Assembly (NCBI GenBank): GCA_009760855.2
Contig: WPIO01000187.1
Span: 319,501 to 383,500 of the forward strand
Length of the DNA: 64,000 nucleotides
Source of the DNA: Cristatella mucedo
Taxonomy: Eukaryota; Bryozoa; Phylactolaemata; Cristatellidae
Reading direction: 5' to 3'
Shown: positions 40,501 to 52,415 of the stretch, piece by piece
Layout: each line of letters begins with the position of its first letter
Position numbering within the stretch: position 1 is the first letter of the stretch
Notes under the pieces: model-generated
Databases searched by the model: none
Seen by the model: only the letters and a program-made list of their open reading frames with translations
What the model was told of the DNA's origin: nothing
Made by a program: the position numbers and the translations under genes

Positions 40501-43500
40501 ATTCCGTAAAAGGGCTTCGCATAGGGCTGGGAATATGGCTGTACATAGGGGTGCACATTAGGAAAGCCACTAGGACCTTCTATCTGTGGTAATTTGCAGT
40601 AGCTACAAGTGCTATATCTAAATCATGGACAGCTAACGCCACACAATTCTGGTCTTAGACGTATAAAGCCTACTTAATAAGGGATATCCTAGGATTTTCC
40701 CGAGCTACCTGCGATAGTGTGGCGAGGCAGCAGTACCGAGATGCTCGTAATCCGAAGACCACTAGTCTCTATTACTAGATGTGAAATCCAGCCTACTAAA
40801 AACTTGCAGGCTGGTGGTTGTCGCTCAAGCCAGAGGACAGCTTTTGCAAAAGGCTCCGCCCACTGTCCGCCATTCCGAAGCTGCTGGACAAGGCGGAGAG
40901 ATTTGGCACGTTTAACGAGAAGACGCTAGGATTCGTGGTGGTAGGATTGTCGTCGCACTCGCGAGCTTTTATTCATTGGCCAGCCGATCGGGCCAATCAG
41001 AGCCACCGAGCTCTGCATTCGGGCAAATGCAGCAAATGCTCACTCCTTGCGGGACTCGCTGTCTTTCAACGTTCTCCTAACGGGGCGTTCCAGTATGCTG
41101 CTGACGAATACGAGCTCCACCAAGTCGAGCTGGAGAAACGATCTGACAAGATATACGTTCCCAGGCCGGACACGCCTCTTTTCAGGTGTGACCTCGAGAC
41201 GAATAACTATCTGACAATTAAGCAGCAGCAGCAGCAGTACCAGCAGACGACTCTCTTTGGATCTCTCGCTTTTTTCGAGCAGCGAGCGAATCGAAATCTT
41301 TAAATGGAAATCAGTGTATCTTTCCAGGAAGTGGCAAGCCAAAGTGAAAGGCGATTTCAAGCCTCTCCTAGCGCACACCGCACTTAGTAGAGCTACGGAC
41401 AAGCTCTTCGAGGTGCGTATACGCCGGATGCTGCGCCGCAGTGAGCGAGCAATAAGATTGGAATCGTCCGCCGACAAGCTGTGACTAAGCTAAGGGCAAA
41501 GCATCTTTGGCTCGTCTTTGCAACAGTTATAGGAGTTTAGCATGCACGCGCATTATTTCTCTTTTGCAACCGTACCCTACGAGTAGCTTGCTACCTGTAG
41601 ACTCGATTCATTGAGTCATTGTAACTCCGTCACATAAAGTAGCGCTGTTCCATCTAGCCGCTTGATGGAAGCCAGCCATCTTGCAACGTGACGCATGTTC
41701 GCCATTTTGCGGCGTGACGTTTTTACTTTCTCGCTTTAATTAGTAGAGATTACAATAGCTTTATTGCACGATATTGACCTAGGTTTGATCTGGTGCTATA
41801 GGCGCTCATGGACGCCCACTTATCGAACGATCGCGACGAGATCGTATCAAAGTCTGAGTTCAATTCTGTGTTTAGTGATTTGAAGAAAACGGTAAGGTCC
41901 GCCTTATTCCTCCATTCTAGGGCATTTCGCAGGACATTACACCGAGCAGCTGCCTCACAACGCTGAGCGCATCTCTTTGTTTTTCCATTTTTAGGATGAT
42001 AAGGCATCGGGAAAGTTCACCAAGACAGACGCTGCGCTACTGTTCGGCGAAGGCTTCGACGTCAACAAGATCTTCAACGACCTAGACTTGGACGGCGACG
42101 GAGTGGTGAGCCGGGGCAAATAATGGATGGCGTGGCGTAGACTAAGTTTTTATTCGCTCAGAAATATTAGTTAGCAGAGGAAGCATTTCATTTTTAGGTA
42201 GTATGGGTTGATTGGCACACACTAGGTAAGGTGGTTGCTTATCACGACCTCTGTCCCGAGGTCGTGGGTTCGAGTCCTGCGGTAGGCGATCCTTTATTGC
42301 TGCTGAAAGCGGTAGCGATAGCCGTAAAGGCTCTTCTGTCGCTATAAAAAGAGGCTATATACTCAGAAAATATAGTTTTTTATCAACCGTTACTGATCTA
42401 GGCCGCGAAGATATTTTGCCGAAGGGTCGTCGTTTTCTGCTCTTTGGTCCAAACTCGCTGACGAACTCTCGAGAAGTTCTGTATCCGAATATTTTTGAGC
42501 GGATCCCCTTGGTCCCAAGTGTGCCGTCGTTTTAGAGCATTTAGTCGCTGTATTTTCTTTTCAGCCTGGGCTGAAACCCGAGATTATTTATTATTTCCCC
42601 GCCTGCTTCCAGTATGGCTGCCGCAGCCCTGCTCTTGCACACCGGCTCCTTGTTCGTAGCAGCACGCGCGCCTTTGTACGGACTCGACCGTGGTCACGAG
42701 TCATGTTGTTGCAGTGCCCCGGCAGGTATCTTACCCGGTAGCTGGTGGCCTTGACCTTCGCTGCTCTGCTAAAATGTGGTAGTAAACAGGTGTGCGAGAA
42801 AGGCATGCGGTGTAGCAACACAGTCGCACAGTCTTTTCAATAACTGCCGACTAAAGTTCACGTGACTAGTAACCTGCGATGCAAATACTGGTATTCGGGT
42901 AGGTATATGCACTCTAGCCCGAGAGAACGTGCGACAGCGCCTAAAATGGCCGCCGGCCTCAGAGGTTCCAAGTCTATTTTAAAAACGTTGCAGAAATCCG
43001 ATGTGACCATAAAATCGTAGTTTTTTGTGCTATTGTCCATGTCCCCTAGTACATCTACAAAACGGGGGCAGTGCAGTCATTTTCAAGGCACTAGAAAGTG
43101 GTGAAAGTCAAGTGGTGAAAGTCACCACTTTAAATACATATCAGGCATTAAGAGGCCGTCTGTCTAGTAAGAGGTAAGAGCTAGTAAGAGGCTTATTATT
43201 AGGCTTATTATTAAGATCTGTCCTTATTTTCTGCTGCATTCGTAAGTTTTCGTAAGAAAAATCTCGAGAAAGAAATTGTGGTTATTGGGTGGATTTGTTT
43301 TTTTTGTGCTTTGGTCTAATGTTTCATGGTTCAATGCCTACTACACGTGATCGAAATGGCGACGCGAGCTACGCAGGCGTGCATCGCACGCCTGCGTAGC
43401 TCGATATGCGTTGCGTACTCTCGTGCTTATATACCGTACATACTGGTACTTACGAAGACGTATTTTATGGGCAGTTCGAAAACCAAAAAGTGAAGCTAAA

Positions 43501-46500
43501 GGTCGAGGAAAGACGCTGTCACAGCGATTCTCCGACAAGCTCCGGGAGGTCACGTGGCAATTGACTCCACCGTTTGTTTTTTCCTCAGATTAGTTACACC
43601 GAACTTTGTGCAATGCTCGATAACAGTCTGTGCTGGAACCAGCGGTTTCTTGGCTCTGCCGCTGTTCGACGTGAAATAGCCTCCTTGAAAGAATTCGTAA
43701 AGGTCTCACTCTCAGCGCTTCAAATGCATTCGAAGAAAGTTTACGTCACGGTCACGAGCCGACTACTCGCCTCGCCTTGCTCTCCCGTAAAGTATTCCCG
43801 AGCGCCGCAACGCTCGCGCTCGCAGAAAAATAAAAAGATTCGTCCACTGTGTCGCACGATTTTTTTTAGCGCGAGGACCTCGATCGCACCGTGGGGCTTT
43901 ACACTGACCACGTTGGCACAATGGACTTTACCATGGACGCAGCTGATGGCGACTTTCTCACGCAGGTATCGACCAGTTTGCAGCTGGCCCCGTCGTAGCG
44001 AGCGTCGTTAACAACGTGGACTTGCTGTGGCAGGGAGCGCGGTACTTTCGACTGACGCGCGGCCCTCGCGGAGAAGGCACGAGAATGTTCCGCCGGCGTC
44101 AAATGTCGGAAGCCGCGCGTCGGGCTCTATTTCGCCACTAAGCATTCAGCGCGTTCTTTCTGCTGCTGCATGTCAATTCTGGTCGCGCCTAACTGAAAAA
44201 GCTCACAATAATCACACTAATTCGACTCTTCATTGCTAATCGTACAACTGAGCCATCGAGGCTGTTTGCAAATCGAAACCTGCAAGAGGGACGCATACTG
44301 GAGTGGTGCTCATGAGGCTAAGTGATTGCATCTTGAGTGGCGTCCTTAAAGCACTGTTGCAAAATTGGGTGTCCACATAATAAATAAATGCTAGATGAGT
44401 CTGCATCCTCTTTTGCATTGTGACAGAAGAGCCTTTACGGCTTTTGCCACCGCTTGCAGCGGTAAAAAAGGATCACTCGCCGCAGGATTCGAACCCGCGA
44501 CCTCGGCAACGAGGTCGTGAGAAGCAACCACCTTACCTAGTGTGTGCCATCACATCCGGTCAAAACTAGGCCAGGAATGATTGTTTCCTTTGCTGCAAAT
44601 GTAAAGCGCCTAAAAAGAGATTGAGTTCTTTGAGGGCGCTTTATCGAGTGGATTATTATAAATATCGCTCGTGACGGCGCTCATCCCAGTCGTTACGTGA
44701 CGAATAACGACGAAGCCACGAGCCTTACAGTTTACGGATAGCGGCTTGTGGGTACAGGACCAATGCGCCCCGACCAAGGTCAATATGAATGCACTCGACG
44801 TTCCAAGGTCGTGGGCTCAAGGCAGGTGACGCGAGTGAAGTTCACGAATAGAGATTAAGCTCTCTTAGAGCTACTATTAAAATATAACATTATAGTATAT
44901 AATACTATTAAAATATAATATATTATAAATATAATATATTAAAATATAATACTATAGTACTATAAACTATTTAGTATTTATATACTATTTAGTATTTATA
45001 CTTATAATACTATAAACTACTCTTGGAGCTACATGCAAACTAATAATAATAATAATACTATAATAATACTATAGTAATAATAAAATATAATAATATAATA
45101 ATAAATAAAATATTATAATATAACTATAAACTATTTATTCATTTGTTTGTTTATCTCTCGCGCCGCGGCTCAAAGGCTAGCGTGCAACGCTGCCAAGTCG
45201 GCTAAGGCGGCAGCGAAACTGACTGCCCATTAAAAACGGCATCCGAGCTCGCTTGTTCTATCTAGTCGTGAATTGTCCAGTAGCCGATTTCAAGCCACCA
45301 TAATTTAGGAACCGCGATTAATAAATTTCTCGGCTCTCGCAGTCTGGCTGCTTTGGCGCGCCGCCGTTCCTGCACCTGCGGCTCGCTGTGTCTCCTGCAC
45401 GGCTAGCGGGCGCGAAATGCCGGGCTAGAAGTTGGCAGCGCTATTCGTCGTGCAACGCTCCGCGCTTGTGAATGAAATGAGCTCGACAGCGGAACTTCGA
45501 TTGTGAACCATGCGCTTGGTCGCTGAGCTTGAACTGTGAGGCGCTCATGAAATAACCGCAATTCGCCGAGGATTATGGACGGCGCGAGTCACGACTATGT
45601 GTGTTCGAACCAGATTATTGGAAGACTTTTGACCTTGCCACTGCGTATGCGAAGCGTGGGCCTGACCGCAGTCGCTCTCTTGGAATAGTGGTCTGCCGGT
45701 TGGCGAGTCCTTTCCAAGCATCGAGCGTAAGGCTGCTCTAAGCCTGTCAATGCGTCAGTTGGAAGTCACCTGCTGTGATATACTTGATACTTGCAGGCTG
45801 CTGCTTGCTCTCTTTTTTATAACGGTATTTTTGTATTTATATGTATATATAATAATAATAATAACAATAATATTGCACTTGATACAGCGCCCTCAGAGAA
45901 CTTAATCTCTTTCTAGGCGCTTTACATCTGTTACAAAGTGATATGCAATAGAATAGTAAGTAAAATCATGCTTGAAAAACAAACAAAATGAATAATATGG
46001 TTAGGGGTGACATGCACAGGGTCAGCATGCAAATGTGGTTGGTGGCAGCATGCACAGTGTCAGCAAGCATAAGCACGTGAAGGACGAATCACAGGGGCCC
46101 ACTAAATGCTGTCCTAAATAGGTGTGTTATAATATATATATATATATATATATATTTATATTTTTTATTTTTGTATTTATAAACGGTATTTTTGCTGGCG
46201 CTGCGTGCGTAACATTGAGCGTTATCGTTATCGTCGCTATCGTTATCGTCGTTATGGGTCGCTATCGTCGGCGCATGGCGAGCTTCCGGGTCTGCTCATT
46301 GCGCCGCCGCGCGTCGTGGCGCTACCGGAGCTCGTGAAGGGTCGCGAGGTCACAGCAGCGCCGCCGGCGGCGCCGCTAACGATCGTTCGGAGCGTGACCA
46401 GGCGTCGCCAGGCTCTACCTAGCAGCGGCGAGCGTTTGAGGGCTGAGCCAGGGTGGCACGAGCGGCCTCGTCCTAATGCTTTCGCCTCTCGACTTTTGCA

Positions 46501-46609
46501 GCGAGGTTACGAGACCACGAAAGCGTTCCTGCTCGACTACGCCGCCCAATCGCCGAGCATCCGGCCGGTAAAAGCGCCAGGTGCAGGCGTCGACAGCATC
46601 CGTCACTGA
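34159..46609 (+). CDS. Patatin-like phospholipase with EF-hands, gene B (13 exons)
   Basis: Paralogue of gene A in the same orientation. Coding exons: 34159-34503, 35161-35302, 35441-35577, 36684-36819, 40231-40329, 40810-40940, 41094-41185, 41328-41412, 41802-41891, 41995-42105, 43589-43750 (or 43786), 43870-43965, 46502-46609. They join in phase to 577 residues. Seen: MGSGCS N-terminus (myristoylation consensus plus a Cys that could be palmitoylated), glycine loop GGGGKC (102-107, with Cys where A and the family have Gly), GASSG (Ser131), DGG (Asp273), a degenerate EF loop (397-408) and a canonical loop DLDGDGVISYTE (450-461). The role inferred is a membrane-bound acyl hydrolase with calcium sensing. 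The Gly-to-Cys change and the odd exon 11 donor leave open whether activity or splicing differs from gene A. Confidence 0.88.
34939..35126 (+). mobile_element. tRNA-derived SINE just before gene B exon 2
   Basis: A box region CACACTAGGTAAGGCGG, B box GGTTCGATTCC, body GCCGTAAAGGCTCTTCTATC, tail ATTTATTTATTTATTCATTT. The tail ends about 35 bases before exon 2, and CATTTCAG at its edge is itself an acceptor-like site. The gene A counterpart has no SINE here. Confidence 0.88.
35161..35577 (+). CDS. Gene B exons 2-3: catalytic serine
   Basis: Exon 2 (35161-35302, 142 nt) encodes CLHEAGIKGKRFAGASSG with Ser131. Exon 3 (35441-35577, 137 nt) encodes DASCGCLSFLPNLLRYFGW... and ends DITFEQ. Acceptors are TTTGCAG and CTATTCAG; donors are GTGAGA and GTATTT. 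The intron between them holds three tandem copies of a GGCCACACCCATTTTTA-like unit (about 35376-35430). Confidence 0.9.
36071..36250 (+). mobile_element. tRNA-derived SINE
   Basis: Head AAGCCGTAATGGCTCACTAG, B box GGCTCGAATCC, body GCCGTCAAGGCTCTTCTGTC, tail AGTATTTATTTATTT. Intron 3 of gene B, sense. Confidence 0.88.
36684..36819 (+). CDS. Gene B exon 4
   Basis: 136 nt, encodes LYRKSGKELCVVAVNTNL... HVKTTP ... VRMSMSLPG of the patatin core. Acceptor ACCGATTCAG, donor GTGAGT. Same length as gene A exon 4. Confidence 0.9.
36820..37489. other. Gene B intron 4, left part
   Basis: No gene or recognised repeat. Confidence 0.5.
37490..39680 (+). mobile_element. LINE-A, most complete copy
   Basis: Lies in intron 4 of gene B, sense. 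The 5' side reaches the region before RT (KGKSSFYRNIVESQ; LADRLSRFFVQKVDKIKEF), then the RT motifs [31 protein letters not shown] and YTDDTQLYLSFD, where the usual YADD is YTDD. The C-terminal block and hairpin with ATT follow. Stops and frameshifts occur near 37860, 38185, 38720 and 39100, so it cannot make a full protein. Confidence 0.9.
39820..39975 (-). mobile_element. LINE RT C-terminal scrap, minus strand
   Basis: On the minus strand, NWCKTQPLVRLICRQRLGSHSL and HRWLSIKRL resemble the [14 protein letters not shown]...LHWLPVKQR block of LINE-A. Heavily decayed. Confidence 0.55.
40231..40329 (+). CDS. Gene B exon 5: catalytic aspartate
   Basis: 99 nt after acceptor ACGATTCCAG. Encodes GYFAPVPWPDSQSRINYY, IDGG with Asp273, then NYPVHVFD. 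Donor GTATGT, phase 1. GYFxPV before the DGG is typical of patatins. Confidence 0.92.
40810..42105 (+). CDS. Gene B exons 6-10
   Basis: Exon 6 (40810-40940) encodes GWWLSLKPEDSFCKRL ... NEKTLGFVV. Exon 7 (41094-41185) encodes YAADEYELHQVELEKRSD. Exon 8 (41328-41412) encodes RKWQAKVKGDFKPLLAHTAL. Exon 9 (41802-41891) carries a degenerate EF loop with Ser at position 1. Exon 10 (41995-42105) ends DLDGDGV, the first seven positions of a canonical EF loop. All lengths equal gene A. The intron between exons 6 and 7 stays open in frame here, so read-through or retention is possible, but the intron sequence differs from that in A. Confidence 0.85.
42205..42373 (+). mobile_element. tRNA-derived SINE
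   Basis: Head TTGGCACACACTAGGTAAGG, B box GGTTCGAGTCC, body GCCGTAAAGGCTCTTCTGTC and GCTATAAAAAGAGGC. Intron 10 of gene B, 100 bases after exon 10. Confidence 0.85.
42374..43588. other. Gene B intron 10, right part
   Basis: No gene recognised. It contains the perfect 18-bp hairpin at 43365-43403. Small open frames are unsupported. Confidence 0.55.
43365..43403. repeat. Perfect 18-bp inverted repeat, 3-base loop
   Basis: CGAGCTACGCAGGCGTGC, spacer ATC, then its exact reverse complement. No U-run follows and no similar copy is seen elsewhere in the window. Confidence 0.95.
43589..43965 (+). CDS. Gene B exons 11-12
   Basis: Exon 11 begins ISYTEL, completing the EF loop, and runs LDNSLCWNQRFLGSAAVRRE to KVYVT at 43750. 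The next bases are GTCACG, a poor donor where gene A has GTAAGA. A better donor, GTAAAG, lies at 43787 and keeps phase 0, adding 12 residues. Exon 12 (43870-43965) encodes REDLDRTVGLYTDHVGTMDF ... DFLTQ, with donor GTATCG. Confidence 0.82.
44376..44560 (-). mobile_element. tRNA-derived SINE, minus strand
   Basis: On the minus strand: CACACTAGGTAAGGTGG, exact B box GGTTCGAATCC (seen as GGATTCGAACC), body AGCCGTAAAGGCTCTTCTGT, tail CATTTATTTATT. Intron 12 of gene B. Confidence 0.85.
44580..44660 (+). repeat. Solo LINE-A tail
   Basis: TTTGCTGCAAATGTAAAGCG, hairpin with TTGAGTTCTTTGAGGGCGCT, then ATTATTATA. It sits next to the SINE. Confidence 0.78.
44661..45847. other. Gene B intron 12, AT-rich and unassigned
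   Basis: 44870-45135 is an AT-rich, locally repetitive tract of AATAATA and ACTATTTAGTAT units. 45136-45847 is unassigned and of ordinary composition. Confidence 0.6.
45848..46133 (-). mobile_element. LINE-A 3'UTR and tail, minus strand
   Basis: (ATA)n, reversed hairpin (GCGCCCTCAGAGAACTTAAT ... CTAGGCGCTTT), then 3'UTR sequence matching 12880-13080. It ends near GTCCTAAATAGGTGTGTTAT and is followed by (AT)n. Confidence 0.85.
46214..46270. repeat. GTTATCGTC-type minisatellite
   Basis: Imperfect 9-base units of CGTTATCGT/CGCTATCGT just before the last exon of gene B. They keep a long chance frame open. Confidence 0.75.
46502..46609 (+). CDS. Gene B exon 13 (last)
   Basis: After acceptor CGACTTTTGCAG it encodes RGYETTKAFLLDYAAQSPSI and RPVKAPGAGVDSIRH, then TGA. 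The first eleven residues match gene A's final exon; the last 24 do not. Confidence 0.87.
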   Translation, partial: RGYETTKAFLLDYAAQSPSIRPVKAPGAGVDSIRH

Positions 46610-46698
46610 CGTCGCAGGTTCGTCTTGAAGACTTTTACGTCGAGTGCAAAACCTGTCCACTCGCGGCGAAGGCACGCCGCGCTTTCTCTGTTGAAGCG

Positions 46699-46704
46699 AT
46701 TAAA
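46699..46704 (+). promoter_or_regulatory. Candidate polyadenylation signal, gene B
   Basis: ATTAAA within GCGATTAAACAATGG, 90 bases after the stop. It matches the gene A site at 27199. Confidence 0.55.
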
Positions 46705-46795
46705 CAATGGCGCGCTACCCTGTGTCTCGAAGCCGTGCTCGTTCACAGCACAGCAAAAGAAAACTAGCTGATTTAAAAATAAATAAATGTATATG

Positions 46796-47100
<305 letters not shown>

Positions 47101-47967
47101 TAGCATATTACTATTATTGTTTTAGGGATTTGCTAGCGCTTTGTCGTCGCCTGCTGCCGGCGTTAGAAGTCCCAACGATCTTGAAATTGCATATCAAGTT
47201 GGGTCACTGACTCCATAAATGGGGTTTTGCACGCCTCACTATACTAATGCTCTTGATTCCCTGCGATTCGATGCCCAGAGCTTGCAGGGATTCGTCGCAC
47301 CGCTGCCGCCGCAGCAGCAGCGTCGAGCTGAGAGTGGCCAAGTCTTTAAGACGCACGCACGCGCGACGAATGAGTTCATCCAAAGATTGATGCCTCTGTC
47401 GGACATTTTCAAGCCAAATACGAGATCGGAGACTCGCACACGTCAGCGGCCTCGTCGAACGAAGACGAATTCACCGTTGCAAACTTTGCCCCCTTTGCGA
47501 CCTTTTACCCCTGTTGCGACCTTTGCCCCTTTTGGGGCTAGTAGAGCCGAAGCTAGCAGTGCTAGCGGAGAGGCCGCAAGAACGTGAGGGGCGGCGAGGC
47601 CGAATGCGCCGCCCCGCCGTGCCCAAGGGCGGCGGCGGCGGCGGCTGCTGCTGTTGGTCAGGCTCAGGCGATCAGGCTTCAGGCGATTCGTCCAGTGAGC
47701 GCGGAAGTGATCCGTAGTCTGCCTGCCAATGATGCCCGGAGCGTAAAAAAGTGCACGCACTCAGGTGTGACCGCGTGCCGAATGTGCGTCGTCGGTTGAG
47801 CGCAGCGATGAGACGCACTCCTAAACGAGTGGCCAGCGCCGAGTGACGCGCGTCCGCTACGAAATGGCGCTTCGTCTACGACAGACGCTCAGCGGGTCCG
47901 AGGCTTAATGGAAGGCAGTTCCGGGTCTGCGCTTGCGCAGCGACGCATACTCACGTGCAACCGAGAG
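47101..47967. other. Downstream flank of gene B
   Basis: Carries patches homologous to the flank of gene A (47335-47390, 47763-47850). 47500-47720 is GC-rich with GGC and GCC runs. Open frames at 47219-47587 and neighbours overlap on both strands and have no motif. No gene called. Confidence 0.5.
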
Positions 47968-48210
47968 TGGGAGACATCCTTTCCAGTCTCCTCGGCCGCC
48001 GCTTCTGACATTCTGCTCGTTTCTTCATCTGCCCTCCTGACTCGACTATCCTTTAAACTTTCTCTTCGTGAAAGTGCGATGAAGTCTGTTGGCTGCTGCA
48101 TAGCCTTCGAGTGAGCTATGGAAAACTCTACTGCGAAACGACGACTGAGTTCTAGTGACTTTTCGAGGTAACCGACGGAGGCTCGGTGCATTACATTACA
48201 TTTATCATTA
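47968..48210 (+). mobile_element. LINE-B 3' end, + strand
   Basis: Matches the LINE-B 3'UTR (ACATCCTTTCCAGTC ... GCGATGAAGTCTGTTGGCTG) and ends in TGCATTACATTACATTT, which gives the family's natural 3' terminus. Confidence 0.75.
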
Positions 48211-48983
48211 TACGAAGCCGGCGCGGCACGTACGGGCGTACTCGAACCGGCGAAGAGGCCGACGCTGAAAGCCGACGCTGGCGTCAACGGCGGCCGCAGC
48301 TCGGACGAACTGTTGCCCGTTCCACGTCTGGCCACTTCCGGACCTCACATTACCTGGTGCTCGTTCTGTGCGAAAATCGCACAGCGAGCGAGTCCCATTA
48401 CGTTTGAGTGAGCCCTGACACTTCTGCGTCGGCCTCGTAATATGAAACTGATTTAGCAGATAGACAGACCATAAGAGCGGATATTTGAGATAGAAAAAAC
48501 TTTTTAACTAAAAAAGCTGCAGAGAGACGGTAAAAGGGGCGCAGACAGTAAAGGCAACAAGAATAAAAAGCTGTCAAACTTAACGTCTTTATAGACACGA
48601 CACAATAGGTTTTTATTAGAAAGAGAGAGAGAGAGTCTGGCCGCTTGCGATCAGCAAAGCGAAGGACGCGAAAGCAAAGATGAAGGTCAGCTGATTCCAC
48701 AGCCTCACTTACATTAGCATCAGAGGGTATCATAACGGTTATCACCACTATCTTGCAGTTGGCAAGAAGGGATAGCACGCTGCAGAAATCGAACCAGCCA
48801 CGTCCGGGTCATAAAAGAGCAAGCGCTGGAAAAGTGCAGCTCTTATTCGCTGCAGTTCGATGATAAGCACAGAGTTGCTCCAGTAATGCCAGGCCGTGCA
48901 TTGTCAGGACGAGCGCCCGAGAGTGTACATTTTTTCCGTGGACGCACCTTGTATTGCAGCTAAACGAAAAGCTCGATTGATAT
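48211..48983. other. Unassigned
   Basis: No gene or repeat recognised. A minus-strand open frame at 48398-48778 (126 codons) has no motif and lacks splice support. Confidence 0.5.
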
Positions 48984-50392
<1,409 letters not shown>

Positions 50393-50779
50393 CATCGGTA
50401 TTGTATTGAGCGGCAGTGCGAGCAGTCGAGGTCCCGGGTGAAGTTTTTCTATGAGCTCGTGGTCTCTTACCGCAGGCCTTACCGTCTGCTCGGGCAGACG
50501 CAGTCTGCTCGCGCGCCGTCTTTTACTACAGATCGGCAGCGCCAGCTGCCTGCGAGCGCTCACTAATCAAGCCTCCGGAGTGCTTTCGATTCGCCTCAGC
50601 CGTGGGGAGTTCTCTTCTCATGCAGCTCAGTGGCTAGTTACGCCCGAGAGAACCGCTTTGGCGCTGCTGGTTACGTATTATGTGGAGGCGCCAGAGGGGT
50701 CACGTTGCCAAACCGACCGGGTCAGCGGGGCCACGCGACGGACGTCTCGCCACGTGACAAAAGCAGGAGCCTGCTTGGG
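50393..50779. other. Unassigned
   Basis: Short open frames only; no motif seen. Confidence 0.5.
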
Positions 50780-51212
50780 ATGTCATGTAATGTATCTCCG
50801 TCTGTAACTCCACCAAGTCATACAGACCATGTGGGTGTTACGCAGGAGAGCTTTGCATGGCCCACTCACAGCCTAAGCGGCTTTCGGTACGCATTCGGTA
50901 GCCAAAAGACTTCGTCTCACGCAACAAAGAGAAAGTGGCAAGCATTGCAGAGTCGGGAGAGCAGTTGAGGTAGTGAGTAGCATGAAAGTAGCAGCTCAGG
51001 ACCGTTGGAAAGGATGTGCCATAGTCGGCAGCAGGAAAATAGTTGTCGTTGCGTAATAATTGTGGAAGTGAGTTCCACAGTCTAGGATCTGCAGAGCTAA
51101 AGCTTCTGTCGCCAACTGTCTTTAAGTGGAGGAATGGAACAGCTAATTTATTGCCCACACAGGAGCTGAGGGCGCGAAGAGGCTGAAATTGGTGCAGCAG
51201 TTCAGCTAGGTA
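50780..51212 (-). mobile_element. LINE-B 3' fragment, minus strand
   Basis: From the 3' terminus (TGTAATGTATCTCCGTCTGT) to the LHQFQPL.. position of the C-terminal block. Close to 19195-19615 and 25552-25965. Confidence 0.85.
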
Positions 51213-51502
51213 TGCTTCTCGGCAAATCCACGACTGCTAGCGCGTCATTCACGCCAGTGACGAAGCGAGCGCACGTTTCCGACACACTGCCTCCAGTGGA
51301 AAAAAGATGAAACGGGTCAACCGAGCTACTGCCTAATTAGAGATTAGGCTCGCATCACCCTCCCCGGCCCGCCATGACGAACTGGGGAACGGACCTGTGG
51401 GCGTAAATTCCAAAAGACACAAAGTAGACCCGCCGTACGCACTGGAGCAGACAGCCGGCCTAACTTTCCAATGTGAATGCCGGATCAGCATAGGAGGAAG
51501 CC
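51213..51502. other. Unassigned
   Basis: Nothing recognised. Confidence 0.5.
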
Positions 51503-51657
51503 TCGCTGATTTAGCGGCATCCTTTATATAGCGACAGTGGACTCGCGGGCGCTAAAGAATCGCCCTCTAAAGCATTGCCTGCGGCAGGACTCGAACCCTT
51601 GACCTGACCTCGCGAAGAGCTAGTACCTCACCTTAGCCCGGGCTAAGACCCGGGGAC
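51503..51657 (-). mobile_element. tRNA-derived SINE, diverged, minus strand
   Basis: CGCTGATTTAGCGGCATCC, TATAGCGACAG, B box as GGACTCGAACCC, then CTTAGCCCGGGCTAAG. The head differs (CTTAGCCCGGG), marking a second subfamily also seen at 56729 and 60840. Confidence 0.7.
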
Positions 51658-52142
51658 TAAAGAATTTGCCACGTCGCCATCAGCGGGGAGGGGAGTAGTG
51701 TTGAACCGACGACCTCCGAAACCAGAAGTGGGAGTGACAGCAAGGTCGCCCGACTTTGATCGACTTCAAAATCTGTACCGTCGTAGATCCGATAAGCAAG
51801 CCGCCAAAATTATGCACTCAGTTTTCACTCTGGTCGCCATGTTGTCTTTACGCATCCGCTTCGATCCGCTTTTTCTCAGCTTTCCTCCCGGTTCCGGCCC
51901 CGGAGGTCAGCCCCAGAGGTCAACCCCAGAGGTCAGCCCCAGAGTGAACCCGACAATGCTTTGGTTCACTGTGCCCGTGCGTGCTTACCTGTTAGCACGA
52001 TTATGCGCACGGTCCTAGTGAAATGCCTCACCACCTGTACCGGAAGCGTACCTTCGCGCAGAGCAGCGCTTTGCCATCCTCGTGTAAGCATTACACGCTG
52101 CTTACTTTCGCTCAATACCGCGCGCACCCGCTAGCCTTTAGA
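51658..52142. other. Unassigned, with a short 12-bp tandem repeat
   Basis: 51893-51945 has about four units of CAGAGGTCAACCC/CGGAGGTCAGCCC type. No gene recognised. Confidence 0.55.
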
Positions 52143-52150
52143 TAATGATG

Positions 52151-52186
<36 letters not shown>

Positions 52187-52225
52187 TCGTATAGCGCTGG
52201 CAGAGAACTTAATTTCTTTCTAGGC
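52143..52225 (-). repeat. Solo LINE-A tail, minus strand
   Basis: (ATA)n, then TATAGCGCTGGCAGAGAACTT ... CTAGGCACTTTGCAT. Confidence 0.7.
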
Positions 52226-52269
52226 ACTTTGCATAATACAGCAAAGGAAGATCCTCTTGCTGCTGCCGC

Positions 52270-52415
52270 TGTTTGGCATGCTGACCCCGTGTGCTTGTCA
52301 CCTCTACCCACGTTACGCTTGTTGCCATTGAGTATGCTACCACTAACCATTCGGTCATGTTTCCTTTGCAGCAAATGTAAAATGCCTATAAAGATATTGA
52401 GTTCTTCGATGGAGC
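52270..52415 (+). mobile_element. LINE-A 3'UTR and tail
   Basis: GGCATGCTGACCCCGTGTGC, CTTTGCAGCAAATGTAAAAT, diverged hairpin. It faces the previous tail. Confidence 0.65.

Noticed and set aside
40818-41303. 161-codon uninterrupted gene
   Set aside because: It is exons 6 and 7 of gene B read through the intron between them; gene A shows unrelated sequence in that intron.
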